The translations under genes were made by a program, and so were the position numbers. A stretch of DNA of 64,000 nucleotides from Burkholderia sp. MS389 (GTDB taxonomy: Bacteria > Pseudomonadota > Gammaproteobacteria > Burkholderiales > Burkholderiaceae). Of this stretch, positions 16,416-25,281 are shown one piece after another (the first letter of the stretch is position 1; every line of letters starts with the position of its first letter). The stretch covers positions 1-64,000 of the forward strand of contig NZ_CP045995.1 of the NCBI RefSeq assembly GCF_016899425.1, read 5' to 3'. The notes under the pieces were generated by a model. The model saw nothing but the letters and a program-made list of their open reading frames with translations, made no database searches and had not been told where the DNA came from.

Positions 16416-18200
16416 ATGAGTTCGTCTCCGACACCGCCGGGCAAGACGCCCAAAAGCGTGACGCCGCTGATTCTCTCGCGCGCCGTGAAGCCGATCGAAA
16501 CCGATCCGTCCGTGACGCAGGTTCAGCCCGCGGCCCCGGCCGCGCCGGCGCTCGCGCCCGTTGCGCGGTCGCGCGAGCCGGTGCTGAGCGCCGTGGCCGC
16601 TGCCGCCGCCGCTTCGGTGCAGCCCGCGCAAACGGCGTCGCAAAGCCAGCCGCCGGGGCAGGCGCTGCCGCTCGCCGCCGTGGCGCGCCCGCTTTCCGAC
16701 AGCGGCGAGTTCGCCGCGAGCGACGAGGAGCGCAAGTTTCTCTGCCTGCTCGACGACGGCACGCTGCTCGTGGCCGAAGGGCACGAAATGAATCCGTTCG
16801 TGCTGTCGTACTGCGCGAGGCTCGAACGGCTCAATTGCCGCTATACGACGCGGCTCGTGGCGCTCGATGCGATCAGGCGCAGCTATCAGGGCCCGCGCCG
16901 CGACGGCAGCGCCGAGCGCATCGATCACACGCAGATGCAGGTCGTCGCGAAGAACCTGATCGCGCGGGCGTGCGATGCGCGTGCGTCGGATATCCATATC
17001 CGTGTGAACCGCTTCAGCACGGAGATTCTGTTTCGCATCCACAACGAACTCGTGCGCATGTCGGAGCAGACGCGCGAGTACGGCGAGCGGCTGCTCGCCA
17101 CGCTTTATGCGGCGATGTCGAGCGTATCGGACAACACCTACAAGCCGAACGAGCGCCAGGACGCGGCCATCGGCGATCGGGACAAGCTGCCGGACCGGCT
17201 TTTCGGCGTGCGGATCGCGACGGCGCCCACGAGCGTCGGCAGTGTCATGGTGCTGCGGCTGCTCTACAACGATGCAGGCGAGGCGACGGCCCTGACCGAG
17301 CTCGGCTTCACGGTGGCGCAGGCGAACGCGTTCGAGCTGCTCGCGCAGCAGCCGCACGGCATGAACATCATCAGCGGCCCGACCGGCTCGGGCAAATCCA
17401 CGACGTTGCAGCGCGTGCTGACGAAGCAACTGCGCGAGATGGCCGGCTCGATCCACGTCATCACCGTGGAAGATCCGGTGGAGTACCCGATCGAGGGCGC
17501 GGTGCAGACGCCCGTCGTCAACGCGCCGACGGAAGAGGCGCGCTCGCTCGCGTTCGCCGCCGCGATCGCGAATGCGATGCGGCTCGATCCCGATACGATC
17601 ATGATCGGCGAGGTGCGCGACCGCGCATCGGCGCAAAGCGCGTTGCGCGCCGCGATGACGGGCCATCAGGTCTGGACGACGGTGCACGCGAACGGCGCGC
17701 TCGCGATCGTGGACCGTCTCGTCGATCTCGGCTTGCCGATCGCGATGGTGACGGACGAATCGCTCGTCACGGGGCTCATCAGCCAGCGGCTCGTCAAGCT
17801 GCTGTGTCCGCACTGCTCGCGCCCGCTGGCCGAGTCGATGGCGCAGCTCGACATGGGGCTCGTCGCGCGCGTGAAGCGGGCCGTCGGCGCGCGGTTCGAC
17901 GCGGTGCGCGTGGCCGGGCCCGGTTGCCCGCATTGCAAGAACGGCACGGTCGGCCGGACCGTGGTGGCCGAGGTCGTGCGCACCGACGCGACGTTTTGCG
18001 AATTGCTGCGCGCCGGGCGCAAGCCCGATGCGCACGCGTACTGGCTCGGCGAGCTCGCGGGGCAGACGGTCGCGCAGCACGCGCTCGAAAAAGTGGCGGC
18101 GGGCCTCGTCGATCCGCGCATGGCGGAGCGCGTGGTCGGCCCGTTCATGCCGGGCAGCGGGGGGCGGCCGCAGCCGCTCGGAAGCGGCTATGGCACTTGA
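16416..18200 (+). CDS. pilQ: Pilus assembly ATPase PilQ (GspE/PilB superfamily)
   Basis: This 594-residue secretion ATPase powers pilus extension. After a Pro/Ala-rich N-terminus it carries the ARASDIHIR motif, a Walker A (SGPTGSGKST, about 323-331), an Asp box (ITVEDPVEYPIEG), a Walker B (DTIMIGEVRD) and a His box (TVHAN). Two CPHC motifs near the C-terminus (LLCPHC and GCPHC) form the Zn-binding site typical of GspE-type enzymes. This is the R64 naming, in which PilQ is the ATPase and not the secretin. The stop overlaps pilR by 11 bp. Confidence 0.88.
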   Translation: MSSSPTPPGKTPKSVTPLILSRAVKPIETDPSVTQVQPAAPAAPALAPVARSREPVLSAVAAAAAASVQPAQTASQSQPPGQALPLAAVARPLSDSGEFAASDEERKFLCLLDDGTLLVAEGHEMNPFVLSYCARLERLNCRYTTRLVALDAIRRSYQGPRRDGSAERIDHTQMQVVAKNLIARACDARASDIHIRVNRFSTEILFRIHNELVRMSEQTREYGERLLATLYAAMSSVSDNTYKPNERQDAAIGDRDKLPDRLFGVRIATAPTSVGSVMVLRLLYNDAGEATALTELGFTVAQANAFELLAQQPHGMNIISGPTGSGKSTTLQRVLTKQLREMAGSIHVITVEDPVEYPIEGAVQTPVVNAPTEEARSLAFAAAIANAMRLDPDTIMIGEVRDRASAQSALRAAMTGHQVWTTVHANGALAIVDRLVDLGLPIAMVTDESLVTGLISQRLVKLLCPHCSRPLAESMAQLDMGLVARVKRAVGARFDAVRVAGPGCPHCKNGTVGRTVVAEVVRTDATFCELLRAGRKPDAHAYWLGELAGQTVAQHALEKVAAGLVDPRMAERVVGPFMPGSGGRPQPLGSGYGT

Positions 18201-19266
18201 GCTCAACCGGCGCTGGGCGCGCCTGCAACTCACGACGCAGGCGCGCCTGCGGCTCTATCGCAAGATCGCGAAAATGCTCGCGAACGGTTTGCCGTTGCTC
18301 AAGATTCTCGAGGAGCTCGAGTTGCGTGCGTCGCACGAGGGCCGCAAGCCGAACGAGCCGCTGGCATTGACGCTCGCGGACTGGCGCAGCGTCGTGCAAA
18401 ACGGCGGCATGCTGGCCGAGGCAATGGCGTGGTGGGTGCCGCATACCGAGCAGATGATCGTCATGGCCGGCGAGCAGTCGGGGCGCCTCGAGGCCGCGCT
18501 GCTGAACGTGTGCAACGTCGTGCAGTACAGCCGCCGGATCCGCACGGCCATCGTCGGCGGGTTGACCTACCCGTGCGTGATCGTGGCGATGACGATCGGG
18601 TACGTGTACCTCTTCGGCCAGCTCGTGATTCCGCGCTTCGCGTCGATCGTGAACCCGGAGCACTGGCACGGCGTGGCGAAGTCGCTCTACGAGCTGTCCC
18701 GGTTCGTGCAGGGCGGAATGATCTACTGCCTCGTGGTGCTCGCGATCCTCGTCGCGGCGCTCTTTTACTCGATGCCGCGCTGGTCCGGCAACGTGCGGGT
18801 CTGGCTCGACCGCTACCCGCCTTACTCGATCTATCGGCTCATCACGGGCTGCGGTTTTCTCGTCGCGTTTTCGTCGCTGCAGGCGGCGGGCTTCACGGTC
18901 GAACGCTCGCTCGCGCGGCTCGCCACCGATGCGAAGCCGTGGCTCAGGCGGCGAATCGACGACATGCTCTTCGGCGTGAAATCGGGGCTCAACGTCGGCG
19001 AGGCGATGAAGAACGCCGGCTACCGGTTTCCTTCGGAGGAGATCGTCGACGATCTGTGCGTGTATGCCGAATACAAGGGCTTCGCCGAGGCGCTGCACGC
19101 GATCGCCAACGAATGGATGACCGACGGCGTGGAGACGATCGAGGCGCAGATGCGCGTGGTCAACGGCGCGGCGATCGTCGTGCTCGCGCTCGTGCTGTCG
19201 TGGCTGATCAGCGGCTTCTTCGGAATTCAGCAGGAAATTGCGGCTTTGGCCCGGAGTCTGCATTGA
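18190..19266 (+). CDS. pilR: Inner-membrane pilus platform protein PilR (GspF family)
   Basis: This 358-residue protein belongs to the GspF/PilC family that forms the inner-membrane platform on which the ATPase acts. It has two GspF domains and three transmembrane regions (about residues 125-150, 180-200 and the C-terminal VVLALVLSWLISGFFGIQ). The first domain contains NGLPLLKILEEL and the second GFTVERSLARLA. It overlaps pilQ and is followed after about 100 bp by the pilin gene. Confidence 0.85.
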   Translation: MALELNRRWARLQLTTQARLRLYRKIAKMLANGLPLLKILEELELRASHEGRKPNEPLALTLADWRSVVQNGGMLAEAMAWWVPHTEQMIVMAGEQSGRLEAALLNVCNVVQYSRRIRTAIVGGLTYPCVIVAMTIGYVYLFGQLVIPRFASIVNPEHWHGVAKSLYELSRFVQGGMIYCLVVLAILVAALFYSMPRWSGNVRVWLDRYPPYSIYRLITGCGFLVAFSSLQAAGFTVERSLARLATDAKPWLRRRIDDMLFGVKSGLNVGEAMKNAGYRFPSEEIVDDLCVYAEYKGFAEALHAIANEWMTDGVETIEAQMRVVNGAAIVVLALVLSWLISGFFGIQQEIAALARSLH

Positions 19267-19368
19267 GCCTGCCGTGTAATGACGTGTAAGCGCAGTGCAA
19301 ACGAACGGGTGTCGAAAGGAGCGGCACGTCTTTCTCGAGTGCCGATTGAGGAAACCAAGGAGAGCAAC

Positions 19369-19923
19369 ATGAATGTCAAGACCATCGCATCGATTCGCGC
19401 CAAGGTGGGTAGCCGCGGGTCGCGGCGCATGCAGCGTGGCGCCACGCTGCTCGAAGCGATCGCCTATCTCGGGATCGCCGCCATCGTCGTCATCGGCGCC
19501 ATTGCGCTGCTGCGCGGCGCATTCGGCAGTGCTTCGTCGAATCAGACGGCCGAGCAGGTGACGGCCATCCAGACCGGCGTCAAGAAGCTGTATATGGGGC
19601 AGACCAACGGCTACAACGGGCTGGCGACGACCGTCGCCATTGCCGCCGGCATCATCCCGACGACGCTCGTCATCGACACAGCGGCAAATACCGTCACCGA
19701 TGCCTGGGGTGGCGCGGTAACCGTGACGGGCACCGGCAGCGGTACCTTCACGATCGAATTCGATTCCGTGCCGACGGACGTCTGCATCAACGCAGCATCG
19801 GCTGGCGGAACCTGGACGGCCGTCTCGATCGGCGGTGCGGCGCAAACCGTGCCGGTCACGCCCGCCGCCGCTCAGGCGGCTTGTGCCGGCGGTGCGAAGA
19901 ACATCATCTGGACCTCGGCCTGA
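19369..19923 (+). CDS. pilS: Type IVb major prepilin PilS
   Basis: This 184-residue prepilin has a 24-residue leader ending in Gly, then ATLLEAIAYLGIAAIVVIGA with Glu at mature position 5, as needed for prepilin peptidase. The C-terminal half is rich in Thr, Gly and Val and has two Cys residues (DVCINA and AACAGG) that would form the pilin disulphide loop. The start follows AAGGAGAGC; earlier in-frame codons would give an improbable leader. The 102-bp gap upstream suggests its own promoter or processing site for strong expression. No prepilin peptidase gene is visible in this cluster. Confidence 0.85.
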   Translation: MNVKTIASIRAKVGSRGSRRMQRGATLLEAIAYLGIAAIVVIGAIALLRGAFGSASSNQTAEQVTAIQTGVKKLYMGQTNGYNGLATTVAIAAGIIPTTLVIDTAANTVTDAWGGAVTVTGTGSGTFTIEFDSVPTDVCINAASAGGTWTAVSIGGAAQTVPVTPAAAQAACAGGAKNIIWTSA

Positions 19924-19975
19924 TCGCGGCCCGAGTACCGGCCTTCGCCCCGATTGACGCCACGAGCCGCCCGCC

Positions 19976-20455
19976 ATGTTCCTGATCTGGATCGTCGCCG
20001 CCTTCGCGATGCTGACCGGTGCCTACGCGCTGCTCGGCGCCGAGGCGGCGCCGGCACCGCTCGCGCCGTCGGCGATGGCGCTCGCGGCGAACATGAGCGC
20101 CTACCGGCAGGCCGTGGTGGCGTTCGCGCGCGCCAACCCGTCGTTCGCCGGCAGCGTGCCGGCGGCCAGCCTCGCGCCCTCCCTCGGGGCGACCGTTCCC
20201 GATCCGATGTGGCGGAACTACGTCCAGCCCAATGCCGGCTATGCGGGCAGCCTGGTCGTGGTCTATGCGGCATCCGCGTCGGCCGCGGCGGCGGTCGACG
20301 GCATCGAGCAGATTGCGCAGGGCTCGGCGCTGGCCGGCGTGGCGCTCGGCGCCAACCTCGTGTCTCCGGGCAACCCGGCGGTGCCGCTGCCGGCCGCACT
20401 GGCGAACGCGATCCCGAACGGCATGCCGGTATGGATGGCGCAAGCGTATGACTGA
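19976..20455 (+). CDS. pilM: Type IV pilus protein PilM (R64 type)
   Basis: This 159-residue protein has an N-terminal membrane anchor (FLIWIVAAFAMLTGAYALLG) and a small extracytoplasmic domain containing MSAYRQAVVAFARANPSFAG. It fits the PilM family of thin-pilus clusters, whose exact role is unknown. In R64 pilM lies near the start of the operon; here it sits between the major pilin and pilV, whose start overlaps its stop by 8 bp. Confidence 0.72.
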   Translation: MFLIWIVAAFAMLTGAYALLGAEAAPAPLAPSAMALAANMSAYRQAVVAFARANPSFAGSVPAASLAPSLGATVPDPMWRNYVQPNAGYAGSLVVVYAASASAAAAVDGIEQIAQGSALAGVALGANLVSPGNPAVPLPAALANAIPNGMPVWMAQAYD

Positions 20456-22157
20456 GCGCACCCGCACCCGCACCCGCACCCTTGCCCGCACCGGCATGCG
20501 GCGCCGCGGCCCCCGCGCGCGGCCGGCTCGCCGCATGTCCGGCTTCACGATGGTGGAGATGCTGGCCGTGCTTGCGCTCGCCGCATTGATGATGGCGGGC
20601 CTCGTCACGCTCACGAACTCGTCGCTCGACGATACGCGCGCGCAGCAGGCCGCGCTTTATCAATCGCAGCTGACGGCGGCCGCCACGCGGCTCATTCGGC
20701 AAAACTACACGGCGCTCGCGGCCCAGGCCACGACCACCTCGCCGGTGATCGCGAAAATGACCGGCTCGACGTATCAGCTGTCGACCTACCTTCCGAATGC
20801 GTTGGGCGGCACGAACCCCTATGGTCAGGCGCCGTGCCTGCTCGTCTACGCGGCGCCGGGCGGCGCGAACCCGGTGGCGTTGCAGGCGCTGCTCGTCACG
20901 GAGGGCGGCCGGACCATTCCCGATCCCGAACTCGGCTACATCGCGGCGAACGCCGGCCCGGGCGGCGGTTCGATCCAGGCGACGAACAATGCGAACGGCG
21001 CGGCCACCGGCGCCTTCGGCACCTGGAAAATCGATACGCCGAACCCGGCGAATACATCGTGCACAGGCAAGAAAACGGGCACGGGCCATCTCGCGAGCCT
21101 CATTTTCTACGACGGCACGCAGGCGCAGAACGTCGACTATCTGTACCGCGTGGCCGTGCCGGGCAATCCGCAGGCGAACACGATGCAAGTGCCGATCGTG
21201 CTCGCGCGGCAGATCGACTATGCCGCCTGCACGCAGCCCGGCGCCATCGCGGCCGACGCGTCGGGCAACGTCCTGAATTGCGACGGCACGCAGAACCTCT
21301 GGGTGCCGCAGGCGGCCTATCACTGGCGCGAGCCGGTGGCCGACGAAGCGGCGCTCGCGGGCGTGGCCGCGCATCAGGGCGACGTGCGGCTCACCACCGC
21401 GACGAATCGGGCCTATGCGTACAACGGCGCCACATGGCAGGCGCTGGCGGTGGACGAAGCGGGCAATCTCGCGCTCGGCAACGCGCACAACGTCGGCGAC
21501 CCATGCCCGCCCGCGCCGCAGAATTCGGCCATCGCCCCCGCGTCGGCGAGCACGACGCTCGTCTCCACCGATGCGAACGGACGCGTGCTGTCGTGCCGCG
21601 GCGGCAGGTGGCAAACGCAAAGCGAAATCGAGCCGGCGTCGTCGCTCACGGGCTGTCAGCTCGTGATGGCCAACCCGAACGGCGCGGGCGATTACTCGGC
21701 CTGCACGGGCCAGCCGGCGACGAACTTCCAGTCGGGCGCCTATTCGTACAACGGCAGCAACGGTACGTACTCGTATACGTTCAGGACGACCGTCAACCTC
21801 GCCAAGCCGGGGATCATCGTCGCGTCCACCTGGGCGCACCTGAACGACGGCATGTGCAACGGCCCTACCGGCAACCGGGGGCAGCTCTCGCAGAGCATCG
21901 ACATCACCGACGGCGGCAACCACAACCTCGGGCATACGGAGAGCCAGACGCCGACGCTTCAGGACGATTCGGGCGGGATCAACAACGCGCTGTCCCAGGC
22001 GGGCACGCCCGGCACCTACACGATCGTCGTGACGACGAACTGGGCGACGTACGCCGGTATCACGACGCCGTGGATCAGCAGCTTTTGCGGGGAGTCCGGC
22101 CAGACGGTCTGGAACACGCCCGTCGCGGCGGGCTGGACGATCAACTCCTACTACTGA
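20448..22157 (+). CDS. pilV: Minor pilin/tip adhesin PilV
   Basis: This 569-residue protein resembles PilV, the minor pilin and adhesin at the tip of thin pili. It has an unusually long Arg-rich leader of 32 residues ending in Gly, then FTMVEMLAVLALAALMMAG with Glu at mature position 5. A long Gly/Asn/Thr-rich body with many Cys residues follows. The C-terminal 130 residues form a beta-rich domain (SYNGSNGTYSYTFRTTVNL to the final INSYY) that would be the receptor-binding part. No shufflon repeats or Rci recombinase are seen, so the tip appears fixed. The first codons read through four GCACCC hexamers giving Arg-Thr repeats. Confidence 0.78.
   Translation: MTERTRTRTRTLARTGMRRRGPRARPARRMSGFTMVEMLAVLALAALMMAGLVTLTNSSLDDTRAQQAALYQSQLTAAATRLIRQNYTALAAQATTTSPVIAKMTGSTYQLSTYLPNALGGTNPYGQAPCLLVYAAPGGANPVALQALLVTEGGRTIPDPELGYIAANAGPGGGSIQATNNANGAATGAFGTWKIDTPNPANTSCTGKKTGTGHLASLIFYDGTQAQNVDYLYRVAVPGNPQANTMQVPIVLARQIDYAACTQPGAIAADASGNVLNCDGTQNLWVPQAAYHWREPVADEAALAGVAAHQGDVRLTTATNRAYAYNGATWQALAVDEAGNLALGNAHNVGDPCPPAPQNSAIAPASASTTLVSTDANGRVLSCRGGRWQTQSEIEPASSLTGCQLVMANPNGAGDYSACTGQPATNFQSGAYSYNGSNGTYSYTFRTTVNLAKPGIIVASTWAHLNDGMCNGPTGNRGQLSQSIDITDGGNHNLGHTESQTPTLQDDSGGINNALSQAGTPGTYTIVVTTNWATYAGITTPWISSFCGESGQTVWNTPVAAGWTINSYY
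20458..20481 (+). repeat. Four GCACCC hexamers at the start of pilV
   Basis: Four tandem GCACCC units encode Arg-Thr repeats in the pilV leader, a different frame from the thirteen-copy array in pilL. Confidence 0.85.
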
Positions 22158-22263
22158 GCGCCCGACCGTGAGCCTATCCATACCGCACACCTTCGCAGCA
22201 CGGCCACGCACGGCGCGACCGGCGAAAGCGGCGCCATTGCGCCGGCACCGCCTTCGCGCGGGC

Positions 22264-23364
22264 TCAGTGCGGCGCGAGCGTCTGCAGCATTTCGTGCAGC
22301 TCGAGCCGGTTGTAGGTCGCGCGCAGCACGTCGCGTGGCAGGCATTGCTGCTTCGATACGAGGCTGAAGAGGTGATCGTTGAGCATGCGCGACATGTTGT
22401 CTTCCTTGCGCTTCATGAACTCGGCAAGGTACGGCAGCTTGCCCGGATCGGTCAGCAGGCCGCTGATCTGCTGATTGTTGTTGAAGAGCAGTTCGCTCGC
22501 GAGCACGAAGTTCTCGCCATCCTCGGTCGGCACGAGGCATTGGCAGATCACGCCGATGAGGCAGTTCGCGAGCGCGGCCGCATAGCGCTCGCGCTGCTCG
22601 GCCGGAAAGAACGACAGCAGCCGCGTGAGCGTGCCGATCGCGCTGCCCGTGTGCATCGTCGCGAGCACGAGGTGGCCCGATTCGCCGGCCTGCAGCGCCG
22701 TCTCCGCGGTCTCGGGGTCGCGCACCTCGCCGACCATGATGACGTCGGGTTTCTGCCGCAGCGCCTCGCGCAGGCCGGCCGAGAAGCTCGGTGTGTCGGT
22801 CGGCACTTGCCGCTGCGAGACGATCGACGTGCGGCCCTCGAGTTCGTATTCGATCGGCTCCTCGATCGTGACGATATGGCTGTTGCGCGTGCGGTTGATG
22901 TGCTCGAGCAGCGACGCGATCGTCGTCGTCTTTCCCGAGCCGGTCGGGCCCGTCACGAGGATCAGCCCCTTGGCGCTGTCGATCATCGAGCGCACGTAGG
23001 CGGGCAGGCCGAGCTTGTCGAGCGCGAGCGGCTGCAGCGGCAGGCGCCGGATCGAAATGACGAGCTTGCGGCCGCCATTGGTGCGGTAGATGTTGCAGCG
23101 AAGGCGGCAGCGCGTGAGCACGAACGGGCGATCGATCGCGCCGTGCTGAAGCAGCGCCTCCCAGTCCGGTTCGATCGACGCCAGCGTGGGCAGCATTTCG
23201 TCGTGGAGCACGGGCTCCTCGCCGACGGCGAGCCACCCGCGCGGCGCCTTGATCATGATCGGCCGGTCCTGCTCGATATGGATGTCGGTGAAAGTCTGCC
23301 GCAGGTCGATCAATTCGAGAATCTCGCGCGTCAGGTCGCGACGTTCGTGACTCGGAGCGTTCAT
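22264..23364 (-). CDS. PilT-type pilus retraction ATPase
   Basis: This 366-residue protein belongs to the PilT/PilU branch of secretion ATPases. It has the N-terminal DIHIEQ region, Walker A (TGPTGSGKTT, about 138-147), Asp box (VTIEEPIEYELEG), Walker B (VIMVGEVRDPETAETAL), the HLVLATMHT His box and a C-terminal helical part. PilT pulls pili back by depolymerising them. It is convergent with the pilus operon and divergent from hrcC. R64-like type IVb systems normally lack a retraction ATPase, so its presence here is notable. The ATG at 23364 has AAGGGCAT ahead of it. Confidence 0.85.
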   Translation of the reverse strand: MNAPSHERRDLTREILELIDLRQTFTDIHIEQDRPIMIKAPRGWLAVGEEPVLHDEMLPTLASIEPDWEALLQHGAIDRPFVLTRCRLRCNIYRTNGGRKLVISIRRLPLQPLALDKLGLPAYVRSMIDSAKGLILVTGPTGSGKTTTIASLLEHINRTRNSHIVTIEEPIEYELEGRTSIVSQRQVPTDTPSFSAGLREALRQKPDVIMVGEVRDPETAETALQAGESGHLVLATMHTGSAIGTLTRLLSFFPAEQRERYAAALANCLIGVICQCLVPTEDGENFVLASELLFNNNQQISGLLTDPGKLPYLAEFMKRKEDNMSRMLNDHLFSLVSKQQCLPRDVLRATYNRLELHEMLQTLAPH

Positions 23365-23473
23365 CGTCAATGCCCTTCCTATGAAAGATAGTCGGAACTT
23401 ACATGAAAACTTTGTCGATGTGTCGGAGAAGCACCGCGTGGCGGTGCGTACGCTTCATCGCGGGCGGCGTGTC

Positions 23474-25237
23474 ATGAACTGGGCTCGCCGACTGGGCACC
23501 GTGGCCCTCGCCGCCGCGCTCGCATTCGGGGCGACCGCCCCCGTCGCCGAGGCGGCGGCCGTGCGCTGGAAGTCGTCGAGCGTCGACTACGAAGCGCAGG
23601 GCAAGGACATCAAGGACGTGCTGCGCGACTTCGGCGCGAGCCAGGGCGTCCCCACGCGCATCGCCGCCGACGTGAGCGGCACCGTGAGCGGCAAGTTCCA
23701 TCTGCCGCCGCGGCGTTTTCTCGATACGCTCGCGGCGTCGTTCGGCTTCGTGTGGTACTACGACGGCGAAGTACTCGACATCACGACGGCCGCCGAACTG
23801 CAGAGCACGCTCGTGAAGCTCGATTCGGCCGATACGGGCGCGCTGCGCGATGCGCTCGACCGCCTGCGCATCGCCGACGAGCGCTTTCCGATCGTCTACG
23901 ACAGCGCGCAGGGCACGGCGCTCGTGAGCGGGCCGCCTCGCTACGTGCAGATGGTGACGAACGTGGCCTCGCGGCTCGACAACAACGCGGCGCATCGAAG
24001 CGGCACGCAGGTACGCGTCTTTCCGCTCTATCACGCGTGGGCGCACGACCGCACGGTGCCCATCGACGGCCAGCAGGTCACGCTGCAGGGCGTGGTGGCC
24101 GTGCTCAACGGCATCTACCACCCGGGCACGGCCAAGGCCGCCGACAAACGCGGCGAGGGCGGCCGCGCGGCGAGCGGCGTGAAGCGCACCACGCCGATCA
24201 ACGACGTGAACGGCAATGCGTACAACGGCCCGTACGTACCGCCGCCGGTGCCGTCGGGCGCGGCCGGCAAGGGCATGTTCGCCGGGCTCACCGGGCAGCC
24301 GTCGCCGGCCGTGGCGGCGGCGGTGGGCGAGCCGCCGCCGCCGCAGAACACGAGCACGGCGCCGGCGAGCGACGATCAACTGCCCGTCATCGTCGCGGAC
24401 CAGCGCACGAACTCCGTCGTGATTCGCGATACGGCCGACCGGATGGATCAGTACGGCAAACTGATCGATCGCCTCGACGTCAAACCGCAACTGATCGAGA
24501 TCGAGGCGCACATCATCGAGATCGACGACGACGCGCTGCATCAGCTTGGCGTCGACTGGACCGCGCACAACAGCCACGTCGACGTGCAGACCGGTACCGG
24601 CACGCTCGCACAGAGCACCTACAACGGCACGCTCTCCCAGAACTTCGGCCAGACGGCGCTGGCGGGCAACATGCTCGCGGCGGCGACGCCCGTGGGCGCA
24701 TCGGTGGCCGCCGTGCTCGGCGACGCCGGCCGCTATCTGATGGCGCGCATCTCGGCACTGCAGCAGACGAAGGCCGCCAAGATCGACGCGAGCCCGAAGG
24801 TCGTCACGCTCAACAACATCGAGGCCGTGATGGACAACCAGACGCAGTTTTTCGTGCCGGTGTCGGGATACACGTCGGGCGATCTCTACAGCGTGTCGAC
24901 CGGCATCTCGCTGCGTGTGCTGCCGATGGTCGTGGAGGAGGACGGGCGCACGCGCATCAAGCTCGACGTGGCGATTCAGGACGGCCAGCTCACCGATCAG
25001 ACGGTCAGCAACCTGCCGGTGATCCAGAACAGCACGATCAACACGCAGGCGTTCATCGAGGAGGGGCAGGCGCTGCTCATCGCCGGCTATCGCGCGGACA
25101 GCGCGACGATGGGCGTGACCGGGGTGCCCGGGCTCTCGAAGATTCCGTTGATCGGCGCGCTCTTCAGGACCGACAACCGCCAGAAGAGCCACATGGAGCG
25201 GCTCTTCCTGCTGTCGCCGCGCGTCATCTCGCCGTGA
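23474..25237 (+). CDS. hrcC: T3SS outer-membrane secretin HrcC (SctC)
   Basis: This 587-residue protein is the T3SS secretin ring. It has a signal peptide (about 1-27, ending VAEA), an N0 domain with PPRRFLDTLAASFGFVWYYDG, N1/N3 ring domains (LIEIEAHIIEIDDDALHQLG), a Gly/Pro-rich insertion (about 220-300), and a C-terminal secretin core with GVPGLSKIPLIGALF and the end LFLLSPRVISP. The 23474 ATG is chosen because the longer frame from 23381 would bury the signal peptide. No hrpII box is seen upstream. It lies apart from the rest of the T3SS, ahead of the regulatory genes. Confidence 0.9.
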   Translation: MNWARRLGTVALAAALAFGATAPVAEAAAVRWKSSSVDYEAQGKDIKDVLRDFGASQGVPTRIAADVSGTVSGKFHLPPRRFLDTLAASFGFVWYYDGEVLDITTAAELQSTLVKLDSADTGALRDALDRLRIADERFPIVYDSAQGTALVSGPPRYVQMVTNVASRLDNNAAHRSGTQVRVFPLYHAWAHDRTVPIDGQQVTLQGVVAVLNGIYHPGTAKAADKRGEGGRAASGVKRTTPINDVNGNAYNGPYVPPPVPSGAAGKGMFAGLTGQPSPAVAAAVGEPPPPQNTSTAPASDDQLPVIVADQRTNSVVIRDTADRMDQYGKLIDRLDVKPQLIEIEAHIIEIDDDALHQLGVDWTAHNSHVDVQTGTGTLAQSTYNGTLSQNFGQTALAGNMLAAATPVGASVAAVLGDAGRYLMARISALQQTKAAKIDASPKVVTLNNIEAVMDNQTQFFVPVSGYTSGDLYSVSTGISLRVLPMVVEEDGRTRIKLDVAIQDGQLTDQTVSNLPVIQNSTINTQAFIEEGQALLIAGYRADSATMGVTGVPGLSKIPLIGALFRTDNRQKSHMERLFLLSPRVISP

Positions 25238-25281
25238 TGCACCGCAACCGCCCGCCCCGGGTAATGCAGGAGGCCATGTGA
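25237..25281 (+). CDS. 14-codon coupling ORF between hrcC and the kinase
   Basis: An ATG overlaps the hrcC stop (TGATG) and opens a 14-codon frame that ends in TGA overlapping the GTG start of the histidine kinase (ATGTGA). The kinase Shine-Dalgarno (AGGAGG) lies within it. This layout could couple kinase translation to hrcC; the peptide itself need not have a function. Confidence 0.35.
   Translation: MHRNRPPRVMQEAM

Noticed and set aside
16026..18233. 735-codon minus-strand frame opposite pilP/pilQ
   Set aside because: Shadow of the ATPase gene; His/Arg/Asp-rich translation without domains.
19369..22157. Search for a PilV shufflon with inverted repeats and recombinase
   Set aside because: No repeated alternative C-termini and no integrase-type gene beside pilV.
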